A DNA stretch of 53,442 bases. Origin: Legionella yabuuchiae. Lineage in GTDB: Bacteria; Pseudomonadota; Gammaproteobacteria; Legionellales; Legionellaceae. A program made the translations under genes and the position numbers. The notes under the pieces are model-generated. The model searched no databases. It was not told the DNA's origin and was given only the letters and a program-made list of their open reading frames with translations. The stretch is taken from contig NZ_CAAAIW010000022.1 in NCBI RefSeq assembly GCF_900640115.1, positions 1 to 53,442 on the forward strand, in the 5' to 3' direction. Shown one piece after another: positions 17,455 to 26,011 of the stretch. How positions within the stretch are numbered: the stretch's first letter is position 1; each line of letters starts with the position of its first letter.

Positions 17455-18228
17455 TTAATCTCGAATACCTACCCCTTTTTTCAACAGCACTAAGTTCAAT
17501 AACGTCAACATTACAATCATAGTTAAAATGATGCCTAACGATATCAAGAGATTAATTTCTTGCGTGCCGATCATAACCGTGCGTAGTGCGTTAACCATGT
17601 AAAAGATAGGATTTAAATACGTTATCTTCTGCCAAAAGGGAGGCAACATGCTGACCCCATAAAAGACCCCACCTAGGTAAGTTAATGGGGCCAGGAAAAA
17701 TGTGGGGACAATAGCCACATCATCAAAATTGCGTGCTAGCATGGCATTGGTGAAACCAGCTAAAGAAAATAATGAGGAAACTAACACGACTACCAGCAAG
17801 GTTAAAGGAAGATGATAAAAATCAATGTCAACAAAGAAAAATGAAACACTATAAACTAACAGTGCTACGATAACCCCACGCAATACTCCTCCTAGGGTAA
17901 ATCCAAATAACAGCAAGCTATAGTGCATCGGGCTAATGAGCATCTCTTCAATATTTTTTTGAAATCGAATGCTAAAGAGAGAATTAGAAACATTGGCGTA
18001 AGAATTGGTAATGACCGCCATCATAATCAGCCCCGGCGCTATAAAGAGCGAATAACTAACCGCTTCAATTGGGCCAATGCGATCACCGATGACTTCTCCA
18101 AAGATTAAAAAATACAATAAGGTCGTGATGACCGGCGGTAAAAAAACTTGTGATGCGATGCGAAACATGCGTACTGTTTCACGTCTTACCAAGGTGTATA
18201 ACGCTATGACTTGTTTATTGATGTTCAT
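17455..18228 (-). CDS. ABC-2 type transporter permease (YadH-like)
   Basis: The 257-residue inner-membrane protein has six predicted helices in the ABC-2 arrangement, starting with the cytoplasmic NKQVIALYTLVRRETVRMFRIASQ segment and keeping FIAPGLIMMAVITNSYANVSNSLFSIRFQKNIEEML, the coupling region of this family. Length and pattern fit YadH, the permease partner of YadG; the transported substrate is unknown. It overlaps the ATPase gene at 18215-19156 by 14 bases. Confidence 0.88.
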   Translation of the reverse strand: MNINKQVIALYTLVRRETVRMFRIASQVFLPPVITTLLYFLIFGEVIGDRIGPIEAVSYSLFIAPGLIMMAVITNSYANVSNSLFSIRFQKNIEEMLISPMHYSLLLFGFTLGGVLRGVIVALLVYSVSFFFVDIDFYHLPLTLLVVVLVSSLFSLAGFTNAMLARNFDDVAIVPTFFLAPLTYLGGVFYGVSMLPPFWQKITYLNPIFYMVNALRTVMIGTQEINLLISLGIILTMIVMLTLLNLVLLKKGVGIRD

Positions 18229-19156
18229 GTTTGATTAGATCCAAAAATAATTCTTCCAATCGATTGGTTTTATTTCGCATGCTGCGTATTTTAAGACTAT
18301 GTTTGGACAACACCGCAAACACATCGTTTAAGGAATAGCGATTATCGATGCGCAGTTCAAACGAATTGTCATCGAGCTTGAGTGCGTCGAAAGGTGCGAG
18401 ATTAGGTAGTTGGGTTATCGGCTCTACGGTATTCAACACGAAGGTTTGATGATGGAGGCTTTGTAATAGAGCATTCATTGACGTATTGGCGATAATTTCT
18501 CCTTTTGCAATAATGGCAATGTTTTTACACAATTGCTCCGCTTCTTCAAGATAATGCGTGGTTAAAATAATGGTTGTGCCACGAGCATTGGTGTGCTTGA
18601 GAAAGTCCCACATACTTCGGCGAATTTCAATATCCACCCCAGCGGTTGGCTCATCTAAAATCAAAACACTAGGTTGATGAACCAACGCACGAGCGATCAT
18701 TAATCGTCGTTTCATGCCTCCTGATAAATGACGAACTATAGACCGTCTTTTTTCCCATAATCCCAATTGATGAAGAAGCGATTCAGCCCTGGGTTTCGCA
18801 TCGGGCCTTGGAATACCGTAGTAACCGGCTTGATTGAGTAGAATTTGTTCGCAGGTTTCAAAAATATTTAAGTTAAATTCCTGAGGCACTAAGCCTAAAC
18901 AAGATTTCGCTTGCACGGTTTGGGCATCGAGATCATACCCCTTAATCCGAATGGTACCAGCCGTTTTTGTTAGTAAGGTGGCAATTAAACCAATGGTCGT
19001 TGATTTTCCAGCACCATTTGCACCTAGTAAGGCGAAAAAATCCCCAGCCTTGACGGTTAAATCGATTCCTTTTAACGCATCTACGCCATTGGCATAGGTT
19101 TTATAAAGCTGGCGTATTTCCAAGGCGTTAGCGACATCTTGTTGAGCATTCATCGG
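18215..19156 (-). CDS. ABC transporter ATP-binding protein (YadG-like)
   Basis: The product has a complete nucleotide-binding domain: Walker A LLGANGAGKSTTIGLIATLL, Q-loop GLVPQEFNLNIF, signature LSGGMKRRLMIARALVHQP, Walker B SVLILDEPTAGVDIE and the switch His in ILTTHYLEEAEQLC. A C-terminal ~80-residue extension (ITQLPNLAPFDALKLDDNSF...) is typical of ABC-2 drug or polysaccharide exporters. I choose ATG 19156 (313 residues), which matches YadG length; the frame stays open to 19237, but that extension has only a TTG start and no ribosome site. It energises the permease encoded immediately downstream. Confidence 0.9.
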   Translation of the reverse strand, partial: PMNAQQDVANALEIRQLYKTYANGVDALKGIDLTVKAGDFFALLGANGAGKSTTIGLIATLLTKTAGTIRIKGYDLDAQTVQAKSCLGLVPQEFNLNIFETCEQILLNQAGYYGIPRPDAKPRAESLLHQLGLWEKRRSIVRHLSGGMKRRLMIARALVHQPSVLILDEPTAGVDIEIRRSMWDFLKHTNARGTTIILTTHYLEEAEQLCKNIAIIAKGEIIANTSMNALLQSLHHQTFVLNTVEPITQLPNLAPFDALKLDDNSFELRIDNRYSLNDVFAVLSKHSLKIRSMRNKTNRLEELFLDLIKHEHQ

Positions 19157-19344
19157 CAAACATTCTCTTATGAGTGCAAAAAATAGCGTTTTTAAATCAT
19201 TCATTTTGCGGCTGAATACTCTGAATAGCAAGCCCAAAGTAGCCCGTTTGCTCGCAAACGGGGGGCATCTTAAAATCTGGCTAGATCTAACCGATTAATT
19301 TGGGATAATATACTCTAGGAAAGTCCTCTATTAATGGAATAAAC

Positions 19345-21378
19345 ATGCAGCAAGCTTCTTCGTCAGTGAAAGTGGTCGGCTCCAATGGCCATGTTTTGCC
19401 TTGTCAGACGATTCAAATCTTACATTTAGGGTTAAATGCTAGATATACCCTAATCTTAACTGGCGTCACTCATTCTCCCTTGGATATTCGCCACTTTCAG
19501 TTTGCTTCGGCTCATGTGCTTGACTCATCATCGGTTTATCATGGTGAGTTGTTAAGCTTAGAGCAAGATGTGGTTTGTCGTGGGGAGGCGCGCTTTAAGT
19601 TGCAATTAGGATGTTCGCTTCATCGTTTAAGTCAATCGGCGCATCATGCGTTATTTATCGATCAAACTCCTGTTGAAATTCTAAAAGCCATTTGTAAAAC
19701 CAATCATCTTAACGCCACATTTGCTGTACAAGGACTTGAACAGCGACTGCCATATCTTGCTCAAGGAGAAGTGAGTGATTATGATTTTTTACGGCAGGTT
19801 TGCATGAGTCACGGTATTGTTTTTTATTACCGCCATGAACAAAATGAAGCAAAATTACATTTTACCAATAGCAACTATCAAGAGCAGCATCATGATCTCA
19901 TCTTTAATCCAGGCAATGGCTTGGTGAATCGGCATAATGCCATCACTTCACTGCGTTATTGGCAAGTGAGCCTCCCTGAAACAATAAGTTTTAAGGGCAG
20001 TCAGGAAGGAAACCCAGATACGGTGTTTAAGCACCAAACGCAGAACCAGACTTCCATTCCTGGATCTGGAGCGCTTCATTTAGTGCATCCTACGCGGTTT
20101 GAGAATCAAGAAGCGTGTGAGGGTTATGCAAAACGATTACAGCAGCAGCTTGATTGGCAACGAGAATGGGTGAACATTGAGGTAACTGGTCTAAATTTAC
20201 AGGCCGGTGATTGTTTAACCCTATCAAATCATCCTGATTTAACCGTTAATCGCTCCTTTCGCATTCTGGATGTGTGTGCTAGTTTAGATGGTACCAAGAC
20301 AGAAGTCGCACACCCCGCCAAATCAACCGCTTATCTAATCTCGTTGGAACACAAATACCTCTTGCCAGAGCCTGATACCGTGATGTCCTGGCAGCATAAG
20401 CTTCACGGGGAGCCGCCTCAAGGGCTGATGTCAGACATGGAGGTGGCATCGCCCTCGCTGTCGCTTGCCATAATTCATGGAGACGATGCTCGAACCCCTT
20501 ATTTAGATGAGCAAGGTCGATACTGTGTTAAACGGTTGCTAGAAGTTACACAGGAAAGAGAGGTGAGCCATTCTGTTCGTCAGTTGCAGCCTGTTTCGGG
20601 ATTTAACTCTGGGATGCATTTTCCTTTGACGCCCGGAACGAGGGTGGTTCTTGCGCATCTTTATAATCAACTGGATAAGCCCATTATTATGGGCGTGTTA
20701 CCTGATGCGAAACAACTTTCTCCGGTCACACAAGCGAACCGTGAACAATCCATCATTCATAACGCCCGAGGCGCGGCCCTCGCGTTTGTGGATACAGAAT
20801 ATACTCAGCATTGCGCACTTTATACTGAGAATAAAAAACACGGATTGTTTTTCAATAAAGAGGGCGAAATCGAATCTATTCTTGCCAAAAGTCTTGGCTC
20901 AACGGATTTGAAATCTGCTAAAGCAATGGCCATACATACAGGAACAGATTTAACCCTGCACAGTGAAGTCGCTCACTTTAAAGCGGATAACGATATGAGC
21001 TTTACCGCCATTAAGATGTTTTTCTTTAATGCAGAACAGATCTCGTGCAAGGCAAGTCAGGATTGGTTGGCGCAATCCACTCAAGGCATTGCTGCGTTAG
21101 GTGGCACGCGGTCGTTAACCTTTATTAGTCAAGAAATGGCGATCGAAGCTAACGGAATTAGATTTGGCGCTAACACTTGCACAGTTACAGCAGGACATCA
21201 GTTAACCTTAAAATCACAGAATCAACTTGAAGTGAGCTGCAAAGCCAGCAAGCTTACTCTCTCCGACGCTATCATTCAATTTCAGGCCCCTCAGATCATT
21301 TTTAATGCCCAAAGCATTCTCAAAAACCAAGGAATTGAAGCGTTAGTTTTGAGTAGATTTGGCGCACTAGAATTGTAA
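19345..21378 (+). CDS. VgrG-like spike protein (type VI secretion tip)
   Basis: The 677-residue protein has the VgrG plan. An N-terminal gp27-like part contains HALFIDQTPVEILKAICKTN, VSDYDFLRQVCMSHGIVFYY and GNPDTVFKHQTQNQTSIPG. A gp5-like OB segment follows near residues 375-470 (LAIIHGDDARTPYLDEQGRY, MHFPLTPGTRVVLAHL, PIIMGVLPDAKQL). The C-terminal third is beta-repeat rich (LTLHSEVAHFKADNDMSFTA to LTLSDAIIQFQAPQIIFNAQ), as in DUF2345 regions that form the needle. VgrG trimers cap the T6SS tube and carry effectors. No other T6SS structural gene is in the window. No extra catalytic domain is fused here, unlike the second VgrG at 29994-34493. Confidence 0.85.
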   Translation: MQQASSSVKVVGSNGHVLPCQTIQILHLGLNARYTLILTGVTHSPLDIRHFQFASAHVLDSSSVYHGELLSLEQDVVCRGEARFKLQLGCSLHRLSQSAHHALFIDQTPVEILKAICKTNHLNATFAVQGLEQRLPYLAQGEVSDYDFLRQVCMSHGIVFYYRHEQNEAKLHFTNSNYQEQHHDLIFNPGNGLVNRHNAITSLRYWQVSLPETISFKGSQEGNPDTVFKHQTQNQTSIPGSGALHLVHPTRFENQEACEGYAKRLQQQLDWQREWVNIEVTGLNLQAGDCLTLSNHPDLTVNRSFRILDVCASLDGTKTEVAHPAKSTAYLISLEHKYLLPEPDTVMSWQHKLHGEPPQGLMSDMEVASPSLSLAIIHGDDARTPYLDEQGRYCVKRLLEVTQEREVSHSVRQLQPVSGFNSGMHFPLTPGTRVVLAHLYNQLDKPIIMGVLPDAKQLSPVTQANREQSIIHNARGAALAFVDTEYTQHCALYTENKKHGLFFNKEGEIESILAKSLGSTDLKSAKAMAIHTGTDLTLHSEVAHFKADNDMSFTAIKMFFFNAEQISCKASQDWLAQSTQGIAALGGTRSLTFISQEMAIEANGIRFGANTCTVTAGHQLTLKSQNQLEVSCKASKLTLSDAIIQFQAPQIIFNAQSILKNQGIEALVLSRFGALEL

Positions 21379-21379
21379 T

Positions 21380-21676
21380 TTAAAAGTATTGCGGCCCATA
21401 GCGTCCTGCGGGTATGCAGGGCGCATCGATATATTCACCATTCACAGTCAAAATCATATTAATATTTGCGCGTTGATAACGAGCGATGAGTTCATACTGA
21501 GGTTTTGTTACATATAGCGGGATATTTCCACAATACACTAGCGAGTGCGCCCCAGATTTTGGTTTAACCTGGACCGGAATATCGCATTCCCAGCGAAAAC
21601 GGGTAATATCACAACTGGCAAAAGCGGTTTCTATGGGGAATAAGGCTAGCACTAGGATAATGCCCTTCATGTTCAT
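21380..21676 (-). CDS. Small secreted hypothetical protein
   Basis: The 98-residue product has an N-terminal signal peptide ([18 protein letters not shown]) and a mature part of about 78 residues with four cysteines ([37 protein letters not shown]), which suggests disulfides in the periplasm. I do not recognise the family. It converges on the VgrG-like gene with a 1-base gap. GGAG lies 5 bases before the ATG. It could be a periplasmic immunity-type protein for a nearby toxin, but nothing in the sequence proves it. Confidence 0.6.
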   Translation of the reverse strand: MNMKGIILVLALFPIETAFASCDITRFRWECDIPVQVKPKSGAHSLVYCGNIPLYVTKPQYELIARYQRANINMILTVNGEYIDAPCIPAGRYGPQYF

Positions 21677-21824
21677 ATCCGCTCCAAAGTATTCTTGTTA
21701 TTTGTGTTAAGTGTCGTCCATAATCGTGAATTCTTTAGGGTTTTATCTTTTGTGAAGTGGATTGCGTATAGTTCATCCGTAAACGGTTTCATAAAGTCGA
21801 GGAAAGTTTTCTGATGTTATGTGC

Positions 21825-22340
21825 TTAAAACAGTTTCCCTTCATGTTTTAATAACGCGAGCTTATACGCTAGGGCTTCTTGGCGACCCATGTAGCCGCCA
21901 ACATTTGCTTTACCTATTACACGGTGACAAGGAATGAATAAGGTTAGAGGGTTTTTCTTACAGGCTTGGCCAATCGCTCTTGGGCTAGTTTGCAATTTAT
22001 GCGCTAACTCGCCATAGGTAAGGGTTCTTCCAGAAGGAATGACTAATAAACTGTTCCATACCTGTTTTTGATAACTCGTTCCTTGAGGTTTCAGACGCAA
22101 TTGAAACCGATAGTTTGGATTTTTAAAATAGCGCGAAAGCTCCGATACAATCTGTTGGGTATAGGTTGTCGAAAGTCCATCGATTTGATGTATTGCGAAT
22201 AACGCTCCATTTTCAGGCTGTGGATTGCCTGACATAATGGCATCGCAAAAGTAAGATTGATGAATATGTTGCTCATCGTGAATAACATTCAATACGCCAA
22301 CAGGGGTATTAAACTTAGACCCGATGAGCTTTGTGGTCAT
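21825..22340 (-). CDS. ogt: Methylated-DNA--protein-cysteine methyltransferase
   Basis: The 171-residue product has the active-site motif IPCHRVIG (acceptor Cys138) and the helix-turn-helix region [22 protein letters not shown] with its arginine finger. It repairs O6-methylguanine by suicidal transfer of the methyl group to the cysteine. Lacking an AraC/Ada regulatory domain, it is of the Ogt type. Its ATG overlaps the stop of rplS by 4 bases, so it appears to be the last gene of the ribosomal/tRNA-modification operon. Confidence 0.93.
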   Translation of the reverse strand: MTTKLIGSKFNTPVGVLNVIHDEQHIHQSYFCDAIMSGNPQPENGALFAIHQIDGLSTTYTQQIVSELSRYFKNPNYRFQLRLKPQGTSYQKQVWNSLLVIPSGRTLTYGELAHKLQTSPRAIGQACKKNPLTLFIPCHRVIGKANVGGYMGRQEALAYKLALLKHEGKLF

Positions 22341-22702
22341 TTGTCTTTTTTAGCGGCTAACTTTTCTTTAATGCGCGCTGCACGACCTTCCAGATTACGC
22401 AAGTAATAGAGTTTGGCACGACGAACGTCTCCACGGCGCTTCACCGTAATGCTCGCCACAACAGGGCTGTAAGTTTGGAATACACGCTCTACCCCAACAT
22501 TGTGAGATATTTTACGAACGGTAAACGCAGAGTTTAAACCGCGATTGCGCTTAGCGATAACAACGCCTTCAAACGCCTGCAAACGCTCGCGGCTGCCCTC
22601 TTTCACCTTCACTTGCACGAGCACAGTATCGCCTGGGTTAAACTCAGGAATTTCTTTGCCTTGCATCTGTTCAGCATTGAGTTGATCAATAATATTTGTC
22701 AT
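22337..22702 (-). CDS. rplS: 50S ribosomal protein L19
   Basis: The product starts [21 protein letters not shown] and has the L19 core [55 protein letters not shown] and [19 protein letters not shown]19 sits at the 30S-50S interface. The frame is open 8 codons further (to 22726), but ATG 22702 gives the standard 121-residue length and has AGGAGTGACC before it. It belongs to the conserved rpsP-rimM-trmD-rplS order. Confidence 0.98.
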   Translation of the reverse strand: MTNIIDQLNAEQMQGKEIPEFNPGDTVLVQVKVKEGSRERLQAFEGVVIAKRNRGLNSAFTVRKISHNVGVERVFQTYSPVVASITVKRRGDVRRAKLYYLRNLEGRAARIKEKLAAKKDK

Positions 22703-22747
22703 GGTCACTCCTAAAATCGGTGTCACTTATGGCTTCAAATGAATCCT

Positions 22748-23494
22748 TCAGAATTCACCGTGTTCGCTTAAAAATTCATCAAGTAACGCTTGATCCGTCG
22801 TACTTAATTGCAACTTATTTAACAAATCTGGCCGTTTAAGCCATGTTTTTCCTAACGCCTGTTTTCGTCGCCAGCGCTCAATATCGCGATGGTGTCCGCT
22901 TAATAAGACCTCCGGCACAGACATGTCTTGAATCTCGGCGGGCCTTGTGTAGTGCGGATAATCCAACAGCCCATTCATAAAAGAGTCTTGTGCTGCTGAC
23001 TCATCATGCCCCAGACTTCCTGGTAACAAGCGGATAATGGCATCGATATATACCATTGCGGCCAGTTCGCCGCCGCTTAAAACAAAATCTCCGAGCGACC
23101 ACTCTTCGTCTACGTGTTGAGTAATGATGCGCTCATCAATTCCTTCGTAACGTCCAGCAATAAACAGTAAAGACTCTTGGCGCTCAGCAATCTGATTTAA
23201 GTCTTGCTGCGTTATGGTCTTCCCCTGCGGACTTAAGTAAATCGTCCGACCATTCTCCGGAAGCATTGTACGAGCATGGCGTATGGTTTTATCCAACGGC
23301 TCATACATCATAACCATTCCAGGACCACCACCGTATGGCTTATCATCCACTTGACGATACGGCTTGCTGGCCCGGTCTCTTGGATTCCAGCATTCAATTT
23401 TAACCAGGCCTTGCTCAATGGCTCTGCCGGTAATTCCATACCGCAGACATGAAAACATGTCTGGCAGTACGCTGATGATGCCAAAGTGCATCAT
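22748..23494 (-). CDS. trmD: tRNA (guanine-N1)-methyltransferase TrmD
   Basis: The 248-residue product is full length. It begins MHFGIISVLPDMFSCLRYG, has VDDKPYGGGPGMVMMYEPL, the trefoil-knot SAM-binding segments IYLSPQGKTITQQDL and FIAGRYEGIDERII, and EEWSLGDFVLSGGELAAM, then the C-terminal RPAEIQDMSVPEVLLSGHH. It methylates G37 of tRNAs with G36, preventing frameshifting. Only 3 bases separate it from rimM. Confidence 0.98.
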   Translation of the reverse strand: MMHFGIISVLPDMFSCLRYGITGRAIEQGLVKIECWNPRDRASKPYRQVDDKPYGGGPGMVMMYEPLDKTIRHARTMLPENGRTIYLSPQGKTITQQDLNQIAERQESLLFIAGRYEGIDERIITQHVDEEWSLGDFVLSGGELAAMVYIDAIIRLLPGSLGHDESAAQDSFMNGLLDYPHYTRPAEIQDMSVPEVLLSGHHRDIERWRRKQALGKTWLKRPDLLNKLQLSTTDQALLDEFLSEHGEF

Positions 23495-23497
23495 CGC

Positions 23498-24007
23498 TTA
23501 AAAATCCTCATCCCAATCCACCGTAATGGTGCGGTTTCCCTCATCCACATTTAGGATGACGCGTTCCGGTAAATAGGGAATCAAGTGTCTTTTTTGACCG
23601 ACTACAACCAACACATCATTTGAGCCGGTCGCTATCATTTCAGTCACCTGGCCTAGGTTCTCGCCTTGACGAGTAACCACATTAAGTCCAATTAACTGAT
23701 GCCAGTAGTACTCTCCTGGCCCAAGTTTTGGCAAGGCTTCGCCTCTGACGCCAATATCAACATTGGTTAATGAAGCCACTTGCTCTCGCTCTGTATATCC
23801 TTCAACCCGTGCCAAAATGTATTTGCTATGCATTTCAAGTTGGGTGAGTGATAAAGGCTGCCATTGCTCATTGATGAATCCATGCCACTCGGTGTATCGT
23901 AATATATTTTCACGAGGGTCAGTAAATGAGTTGACCGTAATCAACCCTTTAATCCCGTGAGGACGCCCAAAACGTCCAACAATCACCCAATCGTTGGCTT
24001 GATTCAT
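23498..24007 (-). CDS. rimM: Ribosome maturation factor RimM
   Basis: The 169-residue product has the N-terminal RimM domain (VIVGRFGRPHGIKGLITVNSF at residues 8-28) and the C-terminal PRC-barrel (GEYYWHQLIGLNVVTRQGE, then RHLIPYLPERVILNVD). It assists 30S assembly near the 16S rRNA head and S19. It lies 4 bases after rpsP in the usual operon. Confidence 0.97.
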   Translation of the reverse strand: MNQANDWVIVGRFGRPHGIKGLITVNSFTDPRENILRYTEWHGFINEQWQPLSLTQLEMHSKYILARVEGYTEREQVASLTNVDIGVRGEALPKLGPGEYYWHQLIGLNVVTRQGENLGQVTEMIATGSNDVLVVVGQKRHLIPYLPERVILNVDEGNRTITVDWDEDF

Positions 24008-24011
24008 TTTA

Positions 24012-24272
24012 TTATGCGGCTGTACGATTCTCTTTAGCGGCTTCTTTAACTAAAGAGTTAACGCGGTCAGATAGCTTGGCGCCGTTTTTTATCCACTGGT
24101 CTAATTTTTCAAGCTCAAGATGAAGCTTAACTTCAGCTCCGCGAGCCACTGGGTTGTAATAACCAATGCGTTCAATGTAGTTACTGTCACGACGTCTGCG
24201 GCTGTCAGTAACAACGATGTGATAAAAAGGGCGCTTCTTAGCCCCTGCTCGTGATAAACGTATAACGACCAT
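24012..24272 (-). CDS. rpsP: 30S ribosomal protein S16
   Basis: The 86-residue product shows the S16 signature [20 protein letters not shown], then [20 protein letters not shown] and a lysine-rich C-terminus. Length is normal. It follows ffh after 124 bases and leads the rimM-trmD-rplS genes. Confidence 0.98.
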   Translation of the reverse strand: MVVIRLSRAGAKKRPFYHIVVTDSRRRRDSNYIERIGYYNPVARGAEVKLHLELEKLDQWIKNGAKLSDRVNSLVKEAAKENRTAA

Positions 24273-24396
24273 TATTTTCCTCTGCTTTTATAGAGTGGTT
24301 ACGTAAAAATGCCGTGTATTGTACGAAAATTAACTCGGTATTGGAAGTGTAAATCTTACTTTTTCTTGCTACGAGTTATTTTTTACTGTCAGCGGC

Positions 24397-25773
24397 TCAT
24401 TTAAATTCATCCGGAAACATTCCTTTCATTCCTGGCATATTTCCTAACCCACGCATCATTTGCTTCATGGCACCAGGTTTGGTAAATTTTTTCATCATTT
24501 TTTGCATTTGAGTAAATTGTTTTAATAAGCGATTTACATCTTGAATTTGGGTGCCAGATCCCATCGCAATGCGTTTTTTTCTCGAACCAATGATAAGCTT
24601 GGGGATCCGTCGTTCCTTCATCGTCATCGAATTAATAATGGCAATTGTTTGAGCAAGGGCTTTTTCATTGGCTTGCGCGGCTACTTGCTGGGGCAATTGG
24701 CTCATGCCCGGAAGTTTGCTCATGAGGCCTGCTACCCCGCCCATATTATTCATTTGCAGGAGTTGATTTTTAAAATCTTCTAAATCAAACCCTTTCCCCT
24801 TTTTAATTTTTTTCGCTAATTTTTCGCTGGCCGCTTTATCCGTTTTGCGTTGAACGTCTTCAATTAACGATAAAATATCTCCCATTCCAAGAATTCGAGA
24901 GGCCACACGCTCAGGATGAAACGGCTCCAGGGCATCAATTTTCTCACCGCTTCCCATAAATTTAATAGGCTGGCCGGTGATATAACGCACCGATAAAGCA
25001 GCACCACCTCTAGCATCGCCATCGATTTTAGTTAAGATAACCCCCGTTAAGGGTAAGGCATCATTGAACGCTTGGGCTGTAATCGCTGCGTCTTGCCCGG
25101 TCATACTATCCACGACGAATAGGGTTTCAACGGGATCGACCGTTTTATGTAATGATTTGATTTCAGTCATCATCTCATCATCAATATGCAGTCTTCCTGC
25201 AGTATCAATTAAGAGCACATCGATGTATTGTTTTTTAGCCGCTTCCAACGCTTTTTTAGCGATTTCTACGGGATTTTCATGGGTTTGTGCCGGGAAAAAG
25301 GCCACATCCAACTGTTGAGCGAGCAATTGTAATTGATGAATCGCAGCCGGACGATAGACGTCTGTGCTGACCATCATGACTTTTTTCTTTTCCGTATCCT
25401 TAAGGTAGCGTGCTAATTTTGCAGTACTTGTGGTTTTACCGGAACCTTGTAATCCGGCCATTAAAAAAACGGCAGGAGGCTGAGTTTTAAAATCCAACTC
25501 CGCTTTGGTATCTCCCATGATGTGGGTCAGTTCATCGTTGACAATTTTAACCAGCGCTTGATCGGGCTTTAAGCTGGTCATGACTTCCTGACCTAACGCT
25601 TTTTGCTTAACGTCTTCAATAAACTGTTTAATCACCGGTAAAGCGACATCCGCTTCAATTAAAGACAAGCGAACCTCACGAAGCGCTTGCTGCATATTCT
25701 CTTCGGTTAAACGTCCTTGTCCGCTTAGGTTTTTAAACGTTCTGGTTAAGCGTTCTGTCAAATTCTCAAACAT
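24397..25773 (-). CDS. ffh: Signal recognition particle protein Ffh
   Basis: The 458-residue product is a complete SRP54 GTPase: an N-domain helical bundle, G1 loop GLQGSGKTT (residues 107-115), VSTDVYRPAAIHQLQ, LIDTAGRLHIDDEMM, VILTKIDGDARGG and a methionine-rich M domain with SGTQIQDVNRLLKQFTQM and a tail ending MPGMKGMFPDEFK. It binds signal sequences together with the 4.5S RNA, whose gene is also in this window (41514-41625). The gene precedes rpsP, as in many gammaproteobacteria. Confidence 0.98.
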   Translation of the reverse strand: MFENLTERLTRTFKNLSGQGRLTEENMQQALREVRLSLIEADVALPVIKQFIEDVKQKALGQEVMTSLKPDQALVKIVNDELTHIMGDTKAELDFKTQPPAVFLMAGLQGSGKTTSTAKLARYLKDTEKKKVMMVSTDVYRPAAIHQLQLLAQQLDVAFFPAQTHENPVEIAKKALEAAKKQYIDVLLIDTAGRLHIDDEMMTEIKSLHKTVDPVETLFVVDSMTGQDAAITAQAFNDALPLTGVILTKIDGDARGGAALSVRYITGQPIKFMGSGEKIDALEPFHPERVASRILGMGDILSLIEDVQRKTDKAASEKLAKKIKKGKGFDLEDFKNQLLQMNNMGGVAGLMSKLPGMSQLPQQVAAQANEKALAQTIAIINSMTMKERRIPKLIIGSRKKRIAMGSGTQIQDVNRLLKQFTQMQKMMKKFTKPGAMKQMMRGLGNMPGMKGMFPDEFK

Positions 25774-25961
25774 ATTCTCTCTCGTAAGCTAGTAACGAAA
25801 AAATGGATCGGCTTATACTTCGCGTAATCATAGTGTGCGAAGTATACCATAGAGTCTTCGGAAATCCGATTTGGTTTTAAGTTGCGCTATTGGATACGTT
25901 ACTCTGTTCAATGAGGCGAAAGAACTCTATTGGTAGTATAGGATATTATGCACTGAGATAA

Positions 25962-25988
25962 TGCTTAGGGGCGTTACGCCCCTAAGCA
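25962..25988 (-). terminator. Hairpin terminator downstream of the subtilase gene
   Basis: A perfect 12-bp stem, TGCTTAGGGGCG (25962-25973) and CGCCCCTAAGCA (25977-25988) with a 3-base TTA loop, lies 24 bases after the subtilase stop codon. The U tract on the minus strand is weak (ATTAT), so termination may be partly factor-dependent. Confidence 0.75.
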
Positions 25989-26011
25989 AAATAATTTAAT
26001 TCATTAAGACC

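Noticed and set aside
19157..19237. N-terminal extension of the ABC ATPase gene by 27 codons
   Set aside because: The upstream start would be TTG without a ribosome site, and the residues do not belong to the ATPase domain.
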